NCBI RefSeq assembly: GCF_005281345.1 | Contig: NZ_SZXJ01000035.1 | Location: 248,001-312,000, forward strand | From: Citrobacter sp. wls619 | GTDB lineage: Bacteria > Pseudomonadota > Gammaproteobacteria > Enterobacterales > Enterobacteriaceae | Direction: 5' to 3' | DNA: 64,000 nucleotides | Shown: one piece after another, positions 36,231 through 44,456 of the stretch | Layout of the letters: each line of letters begins with the position of its first letter | How positions within the stretch are numbered: the first letter of the stretch is position 1 | Program-made: the position numbers and the translations under genes | The notes under the pieces: generated by a model | Database searches by the model: none | Seen by the model: only the letters and a program-made list of their open reading frames with translations | Told to the model about the DNA's origin: nothing

Positions 36231-36521
36231 ATGGCTGATTCGCATTCTACCCCAGACACCGACCAATCCGGAACCGAACGTTCGGTAATTGTGGGATATC
36301 GCCCGAATGTTTTCGACAAATCCACACCCAAAATTATTCTTTCCGGCAAGTGGCTACGCGAAGCGGGGTTTGATACCGGCCAACAGATTACCGTAAAAGT
36401 GATGAACGGTTGTATCGTCCTGATGGTCTATGGCGAGCAGGAACAACGGTTGCAGGATGAACTGAAAGAGGCCAGTCAGAAGCTGAACAGAATCGAGAGC
36501 ACGCTGGCGACTCTCCAGTGA
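36231..36521 (+). CDS. symE: SymE-type toxin
   Basis: The 96-residue protein has the SymE core, SVIVGYRPN...IILSGKWLREAGFDTGQQITVKVMNGCIVL, an AbrB-like fold with toxic nucleic-acid-condensing or RNA-cutting activity, and a shorter tail than E. coli SymE (113 aa). ATG 36231 has GGAG six bases upstream. In E. coli it is controlled by LexA and by the antisense RNA SymR over its 5' end; I see no clear LexA box here. The C-terminal coiled segment (residues 70-94) differs from the E. coli tail. Confidence 0.85.
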   Translation: MADSHSTPDTDQSGTERSVIVGYRPNVFDKSTPKIILSGKWLREAGFDTGQQITVKVMNGCIVLMVYGEQEQRLQDELKEASQKLNRIESTLATLQ

Positions 36522-36564
36522 AGTGCGGCTGAACCTGCAAGCGGTACTCACAGGTTCACTTGGT

Positions 36565-36595
36565 GCCGGATGGCGCTTACGCTTATCCGGCCTAC
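36565..36595. repeat. REP unit after symE
   Basis: GCCGGAT...ATCCGGC with a following CTAC is a typical REP palindrome between symE and the Phd/ParE pair. Confidence 0.8.
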
Positions 36596-36654
36596 TTTCA
36601 CAATACCCTCTGTCTGACCCTCCTCCTCATAGTGACCCCCAGAAAGATATCGAC

Positions 36655-36678
36655 TATAATGAACGAATCGAACGATTC
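36655..36678 (+). promoter_or_regulatory. promoter and palindromic operator of the Phd/ParE pair
   Basis: TATAAT (36655-36660) is followed by the perfect inverted repeat GAATCG-AA-CGATTC (36665-36678), ending 18 bases before the antitoxin start. A -35-like TGACCC lies at 36633-36638, 16 bases upstream. Self-repression by antitoxin binding here would fit the family. Confidence 0.6.
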
Positions 36679-36696
36679 ATGCGAAATGGTGACAAT

Positions 36697-36957
36697 ATGC
36701 ATACTCTTACGGCAAATGAAGCCAAAACCCAGTTTGGCGATATGCTACTTAAAGCGCAGCGAGAACCTGTGCAAATTAACCGTAACGGTAAACCTGTTGC
36801 AGTCGTCGTTTCCATTGAGGACTATGAACAAATGGAAGCCATGAAGCACCAGTTACTGAAGGCTAAAATTCAGCGTGCTCAAAACGATATTCATTTGGGC
36901 AATACTGTTGATGGTGATGCTTTTTTTGATGAGTTGATGGATCAATACAAAGGATAA
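36697..36957 (+). CDS. Phd/YefM-family antitoxin
   Basis: An 86-residue antitoxin beginning MHTLTANEAKTQFGDMLLKA, with QINRNGKPVAVVVSIEDYEQME, the Phd/YefM DNA-binding fold; the acidic C-terminal tail neutralises the toxin. The start at 36697 gives the usual family N-terminus; 36679 is an alternative. It lies three bases before the toxin gene and should repress the pair. Confidence 0.9.
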   Translation: MHTLTANEAKTQFGDMLLKAQREPVQINRNGKPVAVVVSIEDYEQMEAMKHQLLKAKIQRAQNDIHLGNTVDGDAFFDELMDQYKG

Positions 36958-36960
36958 AAA

Positions 36961-37263
36961 GTGAGTTACAAACTTACTGGAGAAGCACAGCACGATATTA
37001 TTGAAATCCGTGATTACACATCAAGAAATTGGGGCGCTAAACAGTCCAGGGATTATCTTAGAAAATTACAGGTCGTTCTCTCCCAGTTAGCTGAAATGCC
37101 AGGCATGGGTCATCATCGAATTGATGATTTTGGTGAAGATATTTACAGCTTTCCTTATGTTAGCCATATGATTTACTACAGTACACAAGACACAAATATT
37201 GTTGTACTGGCAGTCTTACACCAAAGACGAGTACCAAAAAAACATCTGGGACAACATTTGTAG
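36961..37263 (+). CDS. RelE/ParE-family toxin
   Basis: The 100-residue toxin starts GTG at 36961 with GGA eight bases upstream. ParE-like features are LTGEAQHDIIEIRDYTSRNWG, the arginine-bearing core, SFPYVSHMIYY and the C-terminal VLAVLHQRRVP. ParE relatives poison gyrase, RelE relatives cut mRNA on ribosomes; the sequence looks more ParE-like. It forms a module with the antitoxin just upstream. Confidence 0.9.
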   Translation: MSYKLTGEAQHDIIEIRDYTSRNWGAKQSRDYLRKLQVVLSQLAEMPGMGHHRIDDFGEDIYSFPYVSHMIYYSTQDTNIVVLAVLHQRRVPKKHLGQHL

Positions 37264-37278
37264 CCCGCCACCTTATTT

Positions 37279-37309
37279 GCCGGATGGCACTTGCGCTTCT
37301 CTGGCCTAC
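37279..37309. repeat. degenerate REP unit
   Basis: GCCGGATGGCACTTGCGCTTCTCTGGCCTAC is a slightly decayed REP palindrome 15 bases past the toxin stop. Confidence 0.7.
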
Positions 37310-37479
37310 TTTCAAAATGAATTAATCCTCCATAACCAATCACCCTACTTATATATAGATATTTTAAATTGAGCCGTGGAATAATTTATTTATTTTTCTC
37401 TATTATTAATACCTTCACTATTGCAAACCAATCGTAAAAACCCTCATATATTATTTTCTCAACAAAATGGATTATTAAA

Positions 37480-37965
37480 ATGGCAATTCCTGCTTATCTC
37501 TGGCTCAAAGACGATGGTGGCTTACTTATAAAGGGATCTGTTGATGTAACCAATCGCGAACACTCAATCGAGGTGACATCGTTTAGCCATAACCTTTACA
37601 TCCCAACGGATGGCAATACAGGAAAGCTTACTGGCACACGTGTGCACGGCGCACTGATTTTTGAGAAGGAATTCGATAGCGCTTCACCTTATCTTTTTAA
37701 AGCCGTTGCCACAGGGCAAAGCTTGCAATCGGCAGAATTTAGGTGGTACGAGATCAATAATGCAGGTCAGGAAGCAGAGTACTACAACATGCTCCTCGAA
37801 GGGGTTAAAGTTGTATCCGTAACACCGATGATGCATGACACTAAAACTGTCATCAATGTTGGTCATAGAGAACAAGTACAGCTGCGTTACGATAAAATTA
37901 CTTGGCATTATCTCGATGGTAACATCCAATATTCGGATGCCTGGAATGAACGCATAACCGAATAA
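37480..37965 (+). CDS. hcp: Hcp-family type VI secretion tube protein (orphan)
   Basis: The 161-residue protein is an Hcp, the ring protein that stacks into the T6SS tube. It has MAIPAYLWLKDDGG, the core EVTSFSHNLYIPTD, HGALIFEKEFDSASPYLFKAV and the C-terminal ITWHYLDGNIQYSDAW. It has no C-terminal effector fusion. No other T6SS core gene is in the window. Two small genes follow in the same direction, which by position could be a cargo effector and its immunity protein carried by this Hcp. Confidence 0.92.
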   Translation: MAIPAYLWLKDDGGLLIKGSVDVTNREHSIEVTSFSHNLYIPTDGNTGKLTGTRVHGALIFEKEFDSASPYLFKAVATGQSLQSAEFRWYEINNAGQEAEYYNMLLEGVKVVSVTPMMHDTKTVINVGHREQVQLRYDKITWHYLDGNIQYSDAWNERITE

Positions 37966-37975
37966 GTGAAATCAT

Positions 37976-38419
37976 ATGGACACTATCGAAGAGCTTAACG
38001 GTACATATTTTTACAGAGGGTTTGCTAATCTTTCAGCAGGAGAACTTCTTTTCTGGATTTTCCTGGATGAAACAAGTGAACAATTTGGCGTAAATGATTA
38101 CATGACCTTGGGTCTAATTTTACTTGGTCAACCTACGATCGCAACCAGAGGTAAGCCGATAGGGGCAACAGCAGGCACATCACCACTGAGCTCTCAGCTA
38201 CGACACTGGTTAAATATAGAAACCAGACGTTTACCCCCCCTAACTACAGGAAGTATAAGACGATTAAAATTTGCATATGTAACAAATCTGGGCGCTTTTG
38301 TTGGAAGATGGATTCCAATATTGGGAATTGTCATAATGGCTTATGACGTGACTGCGATTTCATACAAAGCCACAATTAAATACAACACTATAGCCATAGG
38401 TAAAGATAAGCTATGGTAA
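37976..38419 (+). CDS. STM2901-like protein linked to hcp
   Basis: The 147-residue protein resembles a family of small proteins (STM2901-like) often found downstream of orphan hcp genes. The middle holds MTLGLILLGQPTIATRGKP and the C-terminal third has a hydrophobic span (GRWIPILGIVIMAYDVTAI). It begins 10 bases after hcp and overlaps the next gene by 7 bases. A membrane-acting T6SS effector is plausible from context, but no catalytic motif can be seen. Confidence 0.65.
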   Translation: MDTIEELNGTYFYRGFANLSAGELLFWIFLDETSEQFGVNDYMTLGLILLGQPTIATRGKPIGATAGTSPLSSQLRHWLNIETRRLPPLTTGSIRRLKFAYVTNLGAFVGRWIPILGIVIMAYDVTAISYKATIKYNTIAIGKDKLW

Positions 38420-38745
38420 GTGATAATGATGTCATCGCCTGGTACGATGAAACATTTAATAAACCCAGCTTATTCTTTAAAAAGCGTTGGCCAGTCACCC
38501 TCGATACCAGTCTTTCAACGGGAGATTATGTGTGGGCCAGTGAAACGGGCGCAGACATCATGGATGCCTACTTTGCAGCTTTCAATGTTGATTGCGCCAA
38601 TTTCGATTTCTATAAATATTGGCCTATTGAGACATTCATACTTTATGCAATTTTTACCTGTAGCAGAGATGACGATGAGCCACAGCCATTAACACTCCGC
38701 ATGCTGGCAGAGTCTGCAAAAGCAGGTAAATGGCTTTATGACTGA
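38413..38745 (+). CDS. DUF1493-family acidic protein
   Basis: A 110-residue acidic protein of the DUF1493 type, related in fold to acyl carrier proteins: a four-helix layout with the central GDYVWASETGADIMDAYFAAFNVD and a C-terminal LTLRMLAESAKAGKW. Genes of this family commonly lie after hcp-linked or toxin-like genes. The 7-base overlap with the gene upstream implies coupled production, as for immunity proteins. Role inferred. Confidence 0.72.
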   Translation: MVSDNDVIAWYDETFNKPSLFFKKRWPVTLDTSLSTGDYVWASETGADIMDAYFAAFNVDCANFDFYKYWPIETFILYAIFTCSRDDDEPQPLTLRMLAESAKAGKWLYD

Positions 38746-38792
38746 GGCTTATTGATGGATGCCATTTATCCGACCTACCGCTTCCAAAAAAT

Positions 38793-38822
38793 AAAGCCGC
38801 CGATCGGTTAATCAGCGGCTTT
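38793..38822 (-). terminator. Rho-independent terminator of the autotransporter gene
   Basis: On the minus strand, AAAGCCGC/GCGGCTTT form an 8-bp stem followed by ATTTTTT, 17 bases after the autotransporter stop. Confidence 0.85.
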
Positions 38823-38839
38823 TACATTACTGCATTACA

Positions 38840-41608
38840 TCAGAAGTTATATTTCACGCCCAACATACCGCGGGTATCGCTGTAGCCTTTGTCACCAACC
38901 TGTTGAGCCACGTTGCTCCACACATTGAGGCGCGGAGTGATTTGACCTTCAACGCCGACTTTCAGCTCGCCGATATTTTTGGTGCCGCGCATGTCGTTGC
39001 TCACATCGTCCATCTTCACGCTGGTCGTCTGCGTGTTGTGGATCCAGTTGGCTTCCACGAACGGCTGAAACTCGCGAGATTTACCGTCATCGATGGCGTT
39101 ATGACCGTTGATATAAGCCTTCACACCCAGACGGGTCATCAGGTTGCCATCAGTGTTGTCCTTCACGCGGGTACCGTTCGCTTCGCGGTGGTTGTCGGCC
39201 TGCACGTCCATCCACACCACCTGCGCTTTTGGTTGCAGCCAGTAGCTGTTGCGCTCACTTTCACCCAGCTTGAAGCTATAACCGGCTTCGACCGAAGCGG
39301 TTATTCCGCTGGATTTATATTTCTCCGTCGCCTGCTCCTGGCCCATCACTTTGTTATCAAACCAGTTGTACAGCGCCCAGGTATCCACATAGGTACCTGA
39401 CTTGTCAGCCTCATTGGCATACCAGGTACCGTACAGCCCCACACTGTAGCCAGTAATCTGACCACGCGAATAGTAGCCGGTCAGGCTGGACTGCGTGCGG
39501 CTCTGGCTGTTGGCATAACCGGCCATCGCGCCAATGTGCCAGCGATCAAGACCATCACTACTCCACTGCGCCAGATCGCCGCCTAACTGCATCACATAGC
39601 TGTTGCTTTGGGTGTTTAGTTGCCCGCTACTCTCTTTGAAACGGGTATGCGCCCCAACGTTACGCAGCCACAAACTGGTGACTTTTTTCTCGCCAGTCAG
39701 CATGTCGGTGTACTGTGTTTCACCCAGACGGTCGTGCAGTCGGGTCATAAACAGCGTGTTAGCAGCATAGTTGTTCGCCAGATAGCTACCCGCTTCCGGG
39801 CGGTACTGCTGCTCGGTAACCGGAGGCACATCGGGTTCTTCCGGTTCAGGAATAATCGGGTCCACAGGATCGACCGGGTCTGGACTAACCGGATCAGGGT
39901 CATGCGGATCGACGGGGTCCGGGTCTTCCGGCTGAATAAAACTGGTCAGATACCAGTTGTTACCCTTCTGCACCACGTTATAGTCGTACGCCCCGGCAAC
40001 AATACGGCCCGCTTTCTCAAAAGTACCGTCAGAATTACCAGCCACTTCGATAATCTCAATACCTTCAATGGTCTGCGCCCCGGCCCCGCCAATGTTATTT
40101 ACCGCCACAAACGCATTACCCGCGGTGTTGCCGAGCACTTTCAGCTTGTCGGTTTCGGAGGTATCGTCATTCAGGACGGTATTGAAAACCAGTTTGCCGC
40201 CGTTCCCGGTGAAATCTTCATTGATGGTAAGCGTCTGCCACGGTTCACCGTCAGCATGGCCAAAGTTCACGACTGCTCCACCGTTCAGCGTCAGGTCAGT
40301 CAGCGTTGAGCTGTTGGTCATGTTCCAGGTTGCATCGCTCATTTTAAGCGAGATAACGCCCGTCCCGGCAGTAGCGCTGGTGATATATGACGCGCCTTCC
40401 CACAGCGAGTTATCGGTCATATTGAGCGTAATGGTGCTATTTTGCTGTGGCAGGCTGCTCGTTGCGGCAGTCGCACTGGCGGCGTGAAGATCGCCGTTGA
40501 TGAGGAAGCGCCCGCCAGCAGAACCATCCACAATGCCACCCGTTTCGGTGCTGATGGCATAGCTTTCATTGCTGTGATTGCCCGCCATGGTAATGGCGGC
40601 ACCGCCTGCGAGGTTTATCGCACCGCGTGAAGCTGCATACAGGCCGCGCGGGGCTTTGCTGTATGATGCCGCTTTCGCCGAACTGTTGACGTTGATTGTT
40701 GCATTTTCGCCAAGATTCACGGTCGCGTTGGTGGAATATACCGCATGTGCGCTGACGCCGTTGACCGTAATCGTCGCGTTGTTACCCAGTTCCGTTTTCG
40801 ATGATGAGGCAGCATAAATCCCCGTGGAGGAAGCACCCGACGTCTCAATGGTCGCGTCATTGCCAAGCAGGATCGAGGAACCGCTCTGCCCGGTGCGAAG
40901 ACCTTCTGAACTGTCACCTGTCGTCACAATGTGTGCCCGGTCGCCGACGACAATAGTATTTTTGGCCTGCGTGGCGTCTTTCATCGCGTTTGCTGTGATA
41001 CCACGGCCCTGGGAACCGGTGGTTTGAATATACAGATCGTCGCCGACGTAAATGCTGGCCGAGCCTTTCCACCCCTGGCTATAGGAGTTGTAACCGGCGT
41101 TAATACCGTCACCATCCTGACCGTCGACATAAATGCTGGTACGATCCCCGGTGATGATAAAGACCGGGTTATCCGGCGTATTGGCCCCGTGTGTGCGGAT
41201 ACCGTCAACTTCTTTACCATTATTGGCGGCATTCTTCGACTGCGTGCGAATCGTCAGGTCGTCACCGAAAATAACGCCCGGACTACCCGTGGGGCTGTTC
41301 TGAATAACGGTAACAGAGTGCTCAAAAGCTTCAGCACCCGGTCCATTAATCGTTAATCCATTACCATAAACGGGAATAGTGCCCGCACTCCATTGGTAAA
41401 CATAATTTGGCATGGCGCTGGTTTTTGCGAAATTCGCATTTGCCTGAGCTGGGATTATAGCCTGCAATTCCGGGGGCAGACTGCTCACCAGCCCGCTGGA
41501 AGGAAGACTATCAACGTCAACCCAGGCGGCATGGGTTGAAAATATCATTGAGGCCAACGCGGCTGATACCGATATAGCAATACGTGAGTAATTCCTGGGG
41601 TTTGGCAT
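38840..41608 (-). CDS. AIDA-type autotransporter (MisL-like)
   Basis: A 922-residue type V secreted protein. Residues 1-27 are a signal peptide (cut after THA). The passenger (about 28-555) is rich in Asn, Thr, Gly and Asp repeats that form a beta-helix, with many TTGDSSEGLRTG- and NNATITVNG-like turns. A Pro/Asp repeat linker (about 560-600, DPDPVDPHDPDPVSPDPVDP) precedes the 12-stranded barrel (about 620-922), ending in KYNF. MisL of Salmonella SPI-3, a fibronectin-binding adhesin near selC, has the same build and sits beside marT and fidL as here. Confidence 0.87.
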   Translation of the reverse strand: MPNPRNYSRIAISVSAALASMIFSTHAAWVDVDSLPSSGLVSSLPPELQAIIPAQANANFAKTSAMPNYVYQWSAGTIPVYGNGLTINGPGAEAFEHSVTVIQNSPTGSPGVIFGDDLTIRTQSKNAANNGKEVDGIRTHGANTPDNPVFIITGDRTSIYVDGQDGDGINAGYNSYSQGWKGSASIYVGDDLYIQTTGSQGRGITANAMKDATQAKNTIVVGDRAHIVTTGDSSEGLRTGQSGSSILLGNDATIETSGASSTGIYAASSSKTELGNNATITVNGVSAHAVYSTNATVNLGENATINVNSSAKAASYSKAPRGLYAASRGAINLAGGAAITMAGNHSNESYAISTETGGIVDGSAGGRFLINGDLHAASATAATSSLPQQNSTITLNMTDNSLWEGASYITSATAGTGVISLKMSDATWNMTNSSTLTDLTLNGGAVVNFGHADGEPWQTLTINEDFTGNGGKLVFNTVLNDDTSETDKLKVLGNTAGNAFVAVNNIGGAGAQTIEGIEIIEVAGNSDGTFEKAGRIVAGAYDYNVVQKGNNWYLTSFIQPEDPDPVDPHDPDPVSPDPVDPVDPIIPEPEEPDVPPVTEQQYRPEAGSYLANNYAANTLFMTRLHDRLGETQYTDMLTGEKKVTSLWLRNVGAHTRFKESSGQLNTQSNSYVMQLGGDLAQWSSDGLDRWHIGAMAGYANSQSRTQSSLTGYYSRGQITGYSVGLYGTWYANEADKSGTYVDTWALYNWFDNKVMGQEQATEKYKSSGITASVEAGYSFKLGESERNSYWLQPKAQVVWMDVQADNHREANGTRVKDNTDGNLMTRLGVKAYINGHNAIDDGKSREFQPFVEANWIHNTQTTSVKMDDVSNDMRGTKNIGELKVGVEGQITPRLNVWSNVAQQVGDKGYSDTRGMLGVKYNF

Positions 41609-41682
41609 AATAGCCTCCTGCTTTTGGGCGTAGAGCGTCCGTCACATCGCCATGATGTGAAAATAATAAAATGAAAATAGAT

Positions 41683-42300
41683 TTATAAAATATTAGAGAG
41701 AATTTTATGAATACTTAGACCCAGCTTATCTTCAAGCCGAAGTTTATATACATATATTCTTTTAATATCTATATTGTCTATCTTGGTTATTTGCTGAATA
41801 CTAATTCCTGAAACAAATCGCTTCAGTAATATCATTTCCGTGTAGTTTAATGAGCGTCCGCGTTTGCTATTGGCGAGATGGCCAGTAAACAGTCGGCGGA
41901 TTTTCTGATGTTGGATATCCTCATCATCGTCAGAATAAATAATACCTTGTATTTTATTACTTTTTGCAAGCCAGTAATTGGCTAGCGGCGTCAGGATCCT
42001 GTCAGATATCAGAACGATATGCATACCACTTTGCGTCAGGCGATCCACCCAGTGCGGATCGGCAAACAGGCGTAAATTTGGGAATGAAAAGTCAATAAAA
42101 ATAAACCCATGAGATAAATAGTTCTGATTATTAAGCAGGAGTTTTTCGATAATTCCTGTTTTCAGAAAACGATTTCCCTCTGGCCAGATTGCAAAAGCGG
42201 CACGGTGACAGTACTGTGCTCGTACCGCAGCATCCGGAAATAATTGACAGGATAATTCACAGCTTATGCAACGAACACTCTGTAGCGGTTTTATCTTCAT
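41683..42300 (-). CDS. LuxR-type helix-turn-helix regulator
   Basis: The 205-residue protein has a receiver-like N-terminal part with the cysteine-bearing start SVRCISCELSC, and a C-terminal LuxR/GerE helix-turn-helix (about 145-200, LNYTEMILLKRFVSGISIQQI...RIYVYKLRLEDKLG). No phosphorylation-site triad is clear, so the signal is unknown. ATG 42300 has GGGGT nine bases upstream. It lies directly upstream of the autotransporter in the same direction and is a likely regulator of it. Confidence 0.75.
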   Translation of the reverse strand: MKIKPLQSVRCISCELSCQLFPDAAVRAQYCHRAAFAIWPEGNRFLKTGIIEKLLLNNQNYLSHGFIFIDFSFPNLRLFADPHWVDRLTQSGMHIVLISDRILTPLANYWLAKSNKIQGIIYSDDDEDIQHQKIRRLFTGHLANSKRGRSLNYTEMILLKRFVSGISIQQITKIDNIDIKRIYVYKLRLEDKLGLSIHKILSNIL

Positions 42301-42875
42301 CAACGATGACCCCTGCTATTTTTCCCTAAATATTTCATTGGTAAATAAATGTGTCAATCCAACACATTGTGAGTTCCATGTCAGTTAATAACAGAGAGTC
42401 ATTAGAAATGTTATAAACTCCTGGGGAGTAAATTAACATTGGCTATAAATAACATGATGCAGCGTAGTATCCCGACGTTTTATATCGGATTATTCGCCAG
42501 TTCATTAGGATTTTTATGCATAAACCCGGGCTATAGGATAAATCTGAATATAGCACTATTTGCTAAAACACAACCTTAATGAACGATACTTATTAATAAC
42601 ACAATTCTGATAACTCAATCACCCTTGTGATGCTGAGGATAAATATAATTGTCATTCAGATAAAACTGTAATGAATTCTTATTATTTCACCTTAGCTAAT
42701 TCTCACCTAAGAAATAACAAGGATAACTTATTGTATTTAAAGACATTTTCAGGAAAACAAAAATTTCTTATCTTCGAACATGTACAAAGATAGAGGCGCG
42801 CTATCAATTTGCATGTAGTATTAAAAGGTGCACTACAGCACTCCGTGGTGCGTTACGTTACAGAGGGTCGGGTAA
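42301..42875. other. 575-base AT-rich regulatory gap
   Basis: Between the LuxR-type and MarT-like regulators, which diverge, no gene is visible. Near the right end GCACTAC (42829-42835) and GTGGTGC form a near-perfect inverted repeat just upstream of the MarT-like start, a possible binding site. Confidence 0.45.
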
Positions 42876-43664
42876 TTGTACCTTATCAATCAGTTGGTCG
42901 AATTCAATCCTGATAACAAAAGCCTGGTCAACCGGCAGACCGGGCGATCAATTCAACTGCAACTTCCTGCCTCACTGTGTTTTCTCTATTTAATTACTCA
43001 CGCGAGTGACATTGTTTCTCAGAACACGCTGATAAAAGTAGGCTGGGGAGAGAGAAATAATGTCACGACGACCAATACTCTCTACCAGGCTATTCTGACG
43101 CTGCGTAATGCACTGGCGGATGTCGGGCTGCCCCGAGATACGGTGAAAACTATTTCCCGCCGCGGACTTACATTGAATGAAAATACGCAGGTAGAGACAA
43201 TTACGCTTTCTCCTGGTGATGTTTCTTTGTCAGCCAGTATTCCAGGAAATGACGCTTCTGAGGTAATACTCCCCCCGGCACAGACAACGCAGCTCGCGTG
43301 GGGGAACCTTTTATTTACCGCCAGCGCGGTTATCGTCATCCTGATTATCTGGCTGGTGTGGTATCAGACGCGCCCGACCATGCCGTTTAACAATTTTGTG
43401 TCCATCTCTATGCAGATTCCATCGCGTCAGAGCTGCAAGATTTATTATTCACCGAATGAGCAAGATCACGAGGGCTATTTCAGCCTGATGCAGTTACATC
43501 CCGAGCTCTGTGAAAAAAACAAACATGTGTTTCTTACCGGTTACCGTAAAGCAGAAAGAGTAGTGGCATTTGTATGCGATAAAGATGCGCGGGTTGATGC
43601 TCGCGCATTTTGTACCACCCATTATTACTGGATGCGCGAGACGAGAAATGAAAAAAACACGTAA
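42876..43664 (+). CDS. MarT/CadC-like membrane-bound transcriptional regulator
   Basis: A 262-residue ToxR-family regulator: an N-terminal OmpR-type winged helix (residues 1-105, with LCFLYLITHASDIVS and ILTLRNALADVGLPRDTVKTISRRG), one membrane span (about 143-163, TASAVIVILIIWLVWY) and a periplasmic part with cysteines. It starts at TTG 42876 after GAGGGTCGGG; no ATG fits the domain start. In Salmonella MarT activates misL, and the order with misL and fidL is similar here, so it probably activates the autotransporter. Confidence 0.82.
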   Translation: MYLINQLVEFNPDNKSLVNRQTGRSIQLQLPASLCFLYLITHASDIVSQNTLIKVGWGERNNVTTTNTLYQAILTLRNALADVGLPRDTVKTISRRGLTLNENTQVETITLSPGDVSLSASIPGNDASEVILPPAQTTQLAWGNLLFTASAVIVILIIWLVWYQTRPTMPFNNFVSISMQIPSRQSCKIYYSPNEQDHEGYFSLMQLHPELCEKNKHVFLTGYRKAERVVAFVCDKDARVDARAFCTTHYYWMRETRNEKNT

Positions 43665-44112
43665 TCAGACCCTGCTCGTAGCCGTGCTGGTCGTGATGTT
43701 CGGTTCAGGTGCCTGGTTATGGCACTCGCGGTATGCAGACCAGCCACTGAATTGTGTGGGAAACGTTGAATGGAATATTGGCAACAAGCGTTTTACCGGC
43801 ACAGTATCGTTTCGCATGCGCAATGATGAAGGGCTGGCGACCATCACCGGAAAGTTATATGGGCATAACACCACGGATATCAGCAGAAACATTTATTTTA
43901 GCTATACCCGGCAGCACGATGCGCGATTATTGCAGGCGATGCAGGTCGTAAAAACCTTTGCTGACACAGCAGATGAGGCCGATATCAACACGACTCTGCC
44001 AGGGTTTTATCGCCAGACCGGACGGAGTCTGAGCCTGGTGATGGAGGAGTATAAAGGCGCATGGATTTTTGCGAGTTCAAGTGTTCCCTCACTGTACTGC
44101 CGTAAAAAGTAA
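43648..44112 (+). CDS. FidL-like membrane protein
   Basis: The 154-residue protein has an N-terminal membrane anchor (TLLVAVLVVMFGSGAWLW, residues 8-25) and a periplasmic domain with two cysteines (one near residue 38 in LNCVGNVEWN, one near the end in PSLYCRKK) that may pair. It resembles FidL, encoded beside marT in Salmonella SPI-3. It overlaps the regulator gene by 17 bases. A modulator of the MarT-like protein, as ToxS is for ToxR, is a fair inference. Confidence 0.8.
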   Translation: MKKTRNQTLLVAVLVVMFGSGAWLWHSRYADQPLNCVGNVEWNIGNKRFTGTVSFRMRNDEGLATITGKLYGHNTTDISRNIYFSYTRQHDARLLQAMQVVKTFADTADEADINTTLPGFYRQTGRSLSLVMEEYKGAWIFASSSVPSLYCRKK

Positions 44113-44456
44113 CATCAGATTCAGATACAAAAAATACCGTTCTTCCGTGGAGATGCATATTTGTCATCATTGACTTACGAGACATGTGTCACTGAATACA
44201 CCAATAACCCATTGCTATTCTTTCCCCCGAATCAGGAAACCTCCTGAATACCTTGATATTCATTGCGTAATAATTAAGCGAAATGGACGCGTTATTTCGT
44301 CCCGAAGACTTCAACAGACCAATGGATATTTGGAGAAAACGTGGGCAGGGACGTTTATCTCTCCGGCGAGCAATGTCTGACCAGTCAGACGTTTTCGCAT
44401 TTCAGGAAACAATGTGTTTCCGATGTATTTATGGCGTACTTATCGAGGGATATTTA
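44113..44456. other. 344-base intergenic region
   Basis: No gene with a ribosome site is seen between the fidL-like gene and the dipeptidase. An open frame upstream of the dipeptidase (from 44283) lacks a signal-peptide-compatible start and is not counted. Confidence 0.5.

Noticed and set aside
39620-40309. 229-codon open frame opposite the autotransporter
   Set aside because: A by-product of the repetitive GC-biased autotransporter codons; other frames opposite the gene are equally open.
44283-44456. N-terminal extension of the dipeptidase
   Set aside because: It would bury the signal peptide; ATG 44457 has a good ribosome site and signal sequence.
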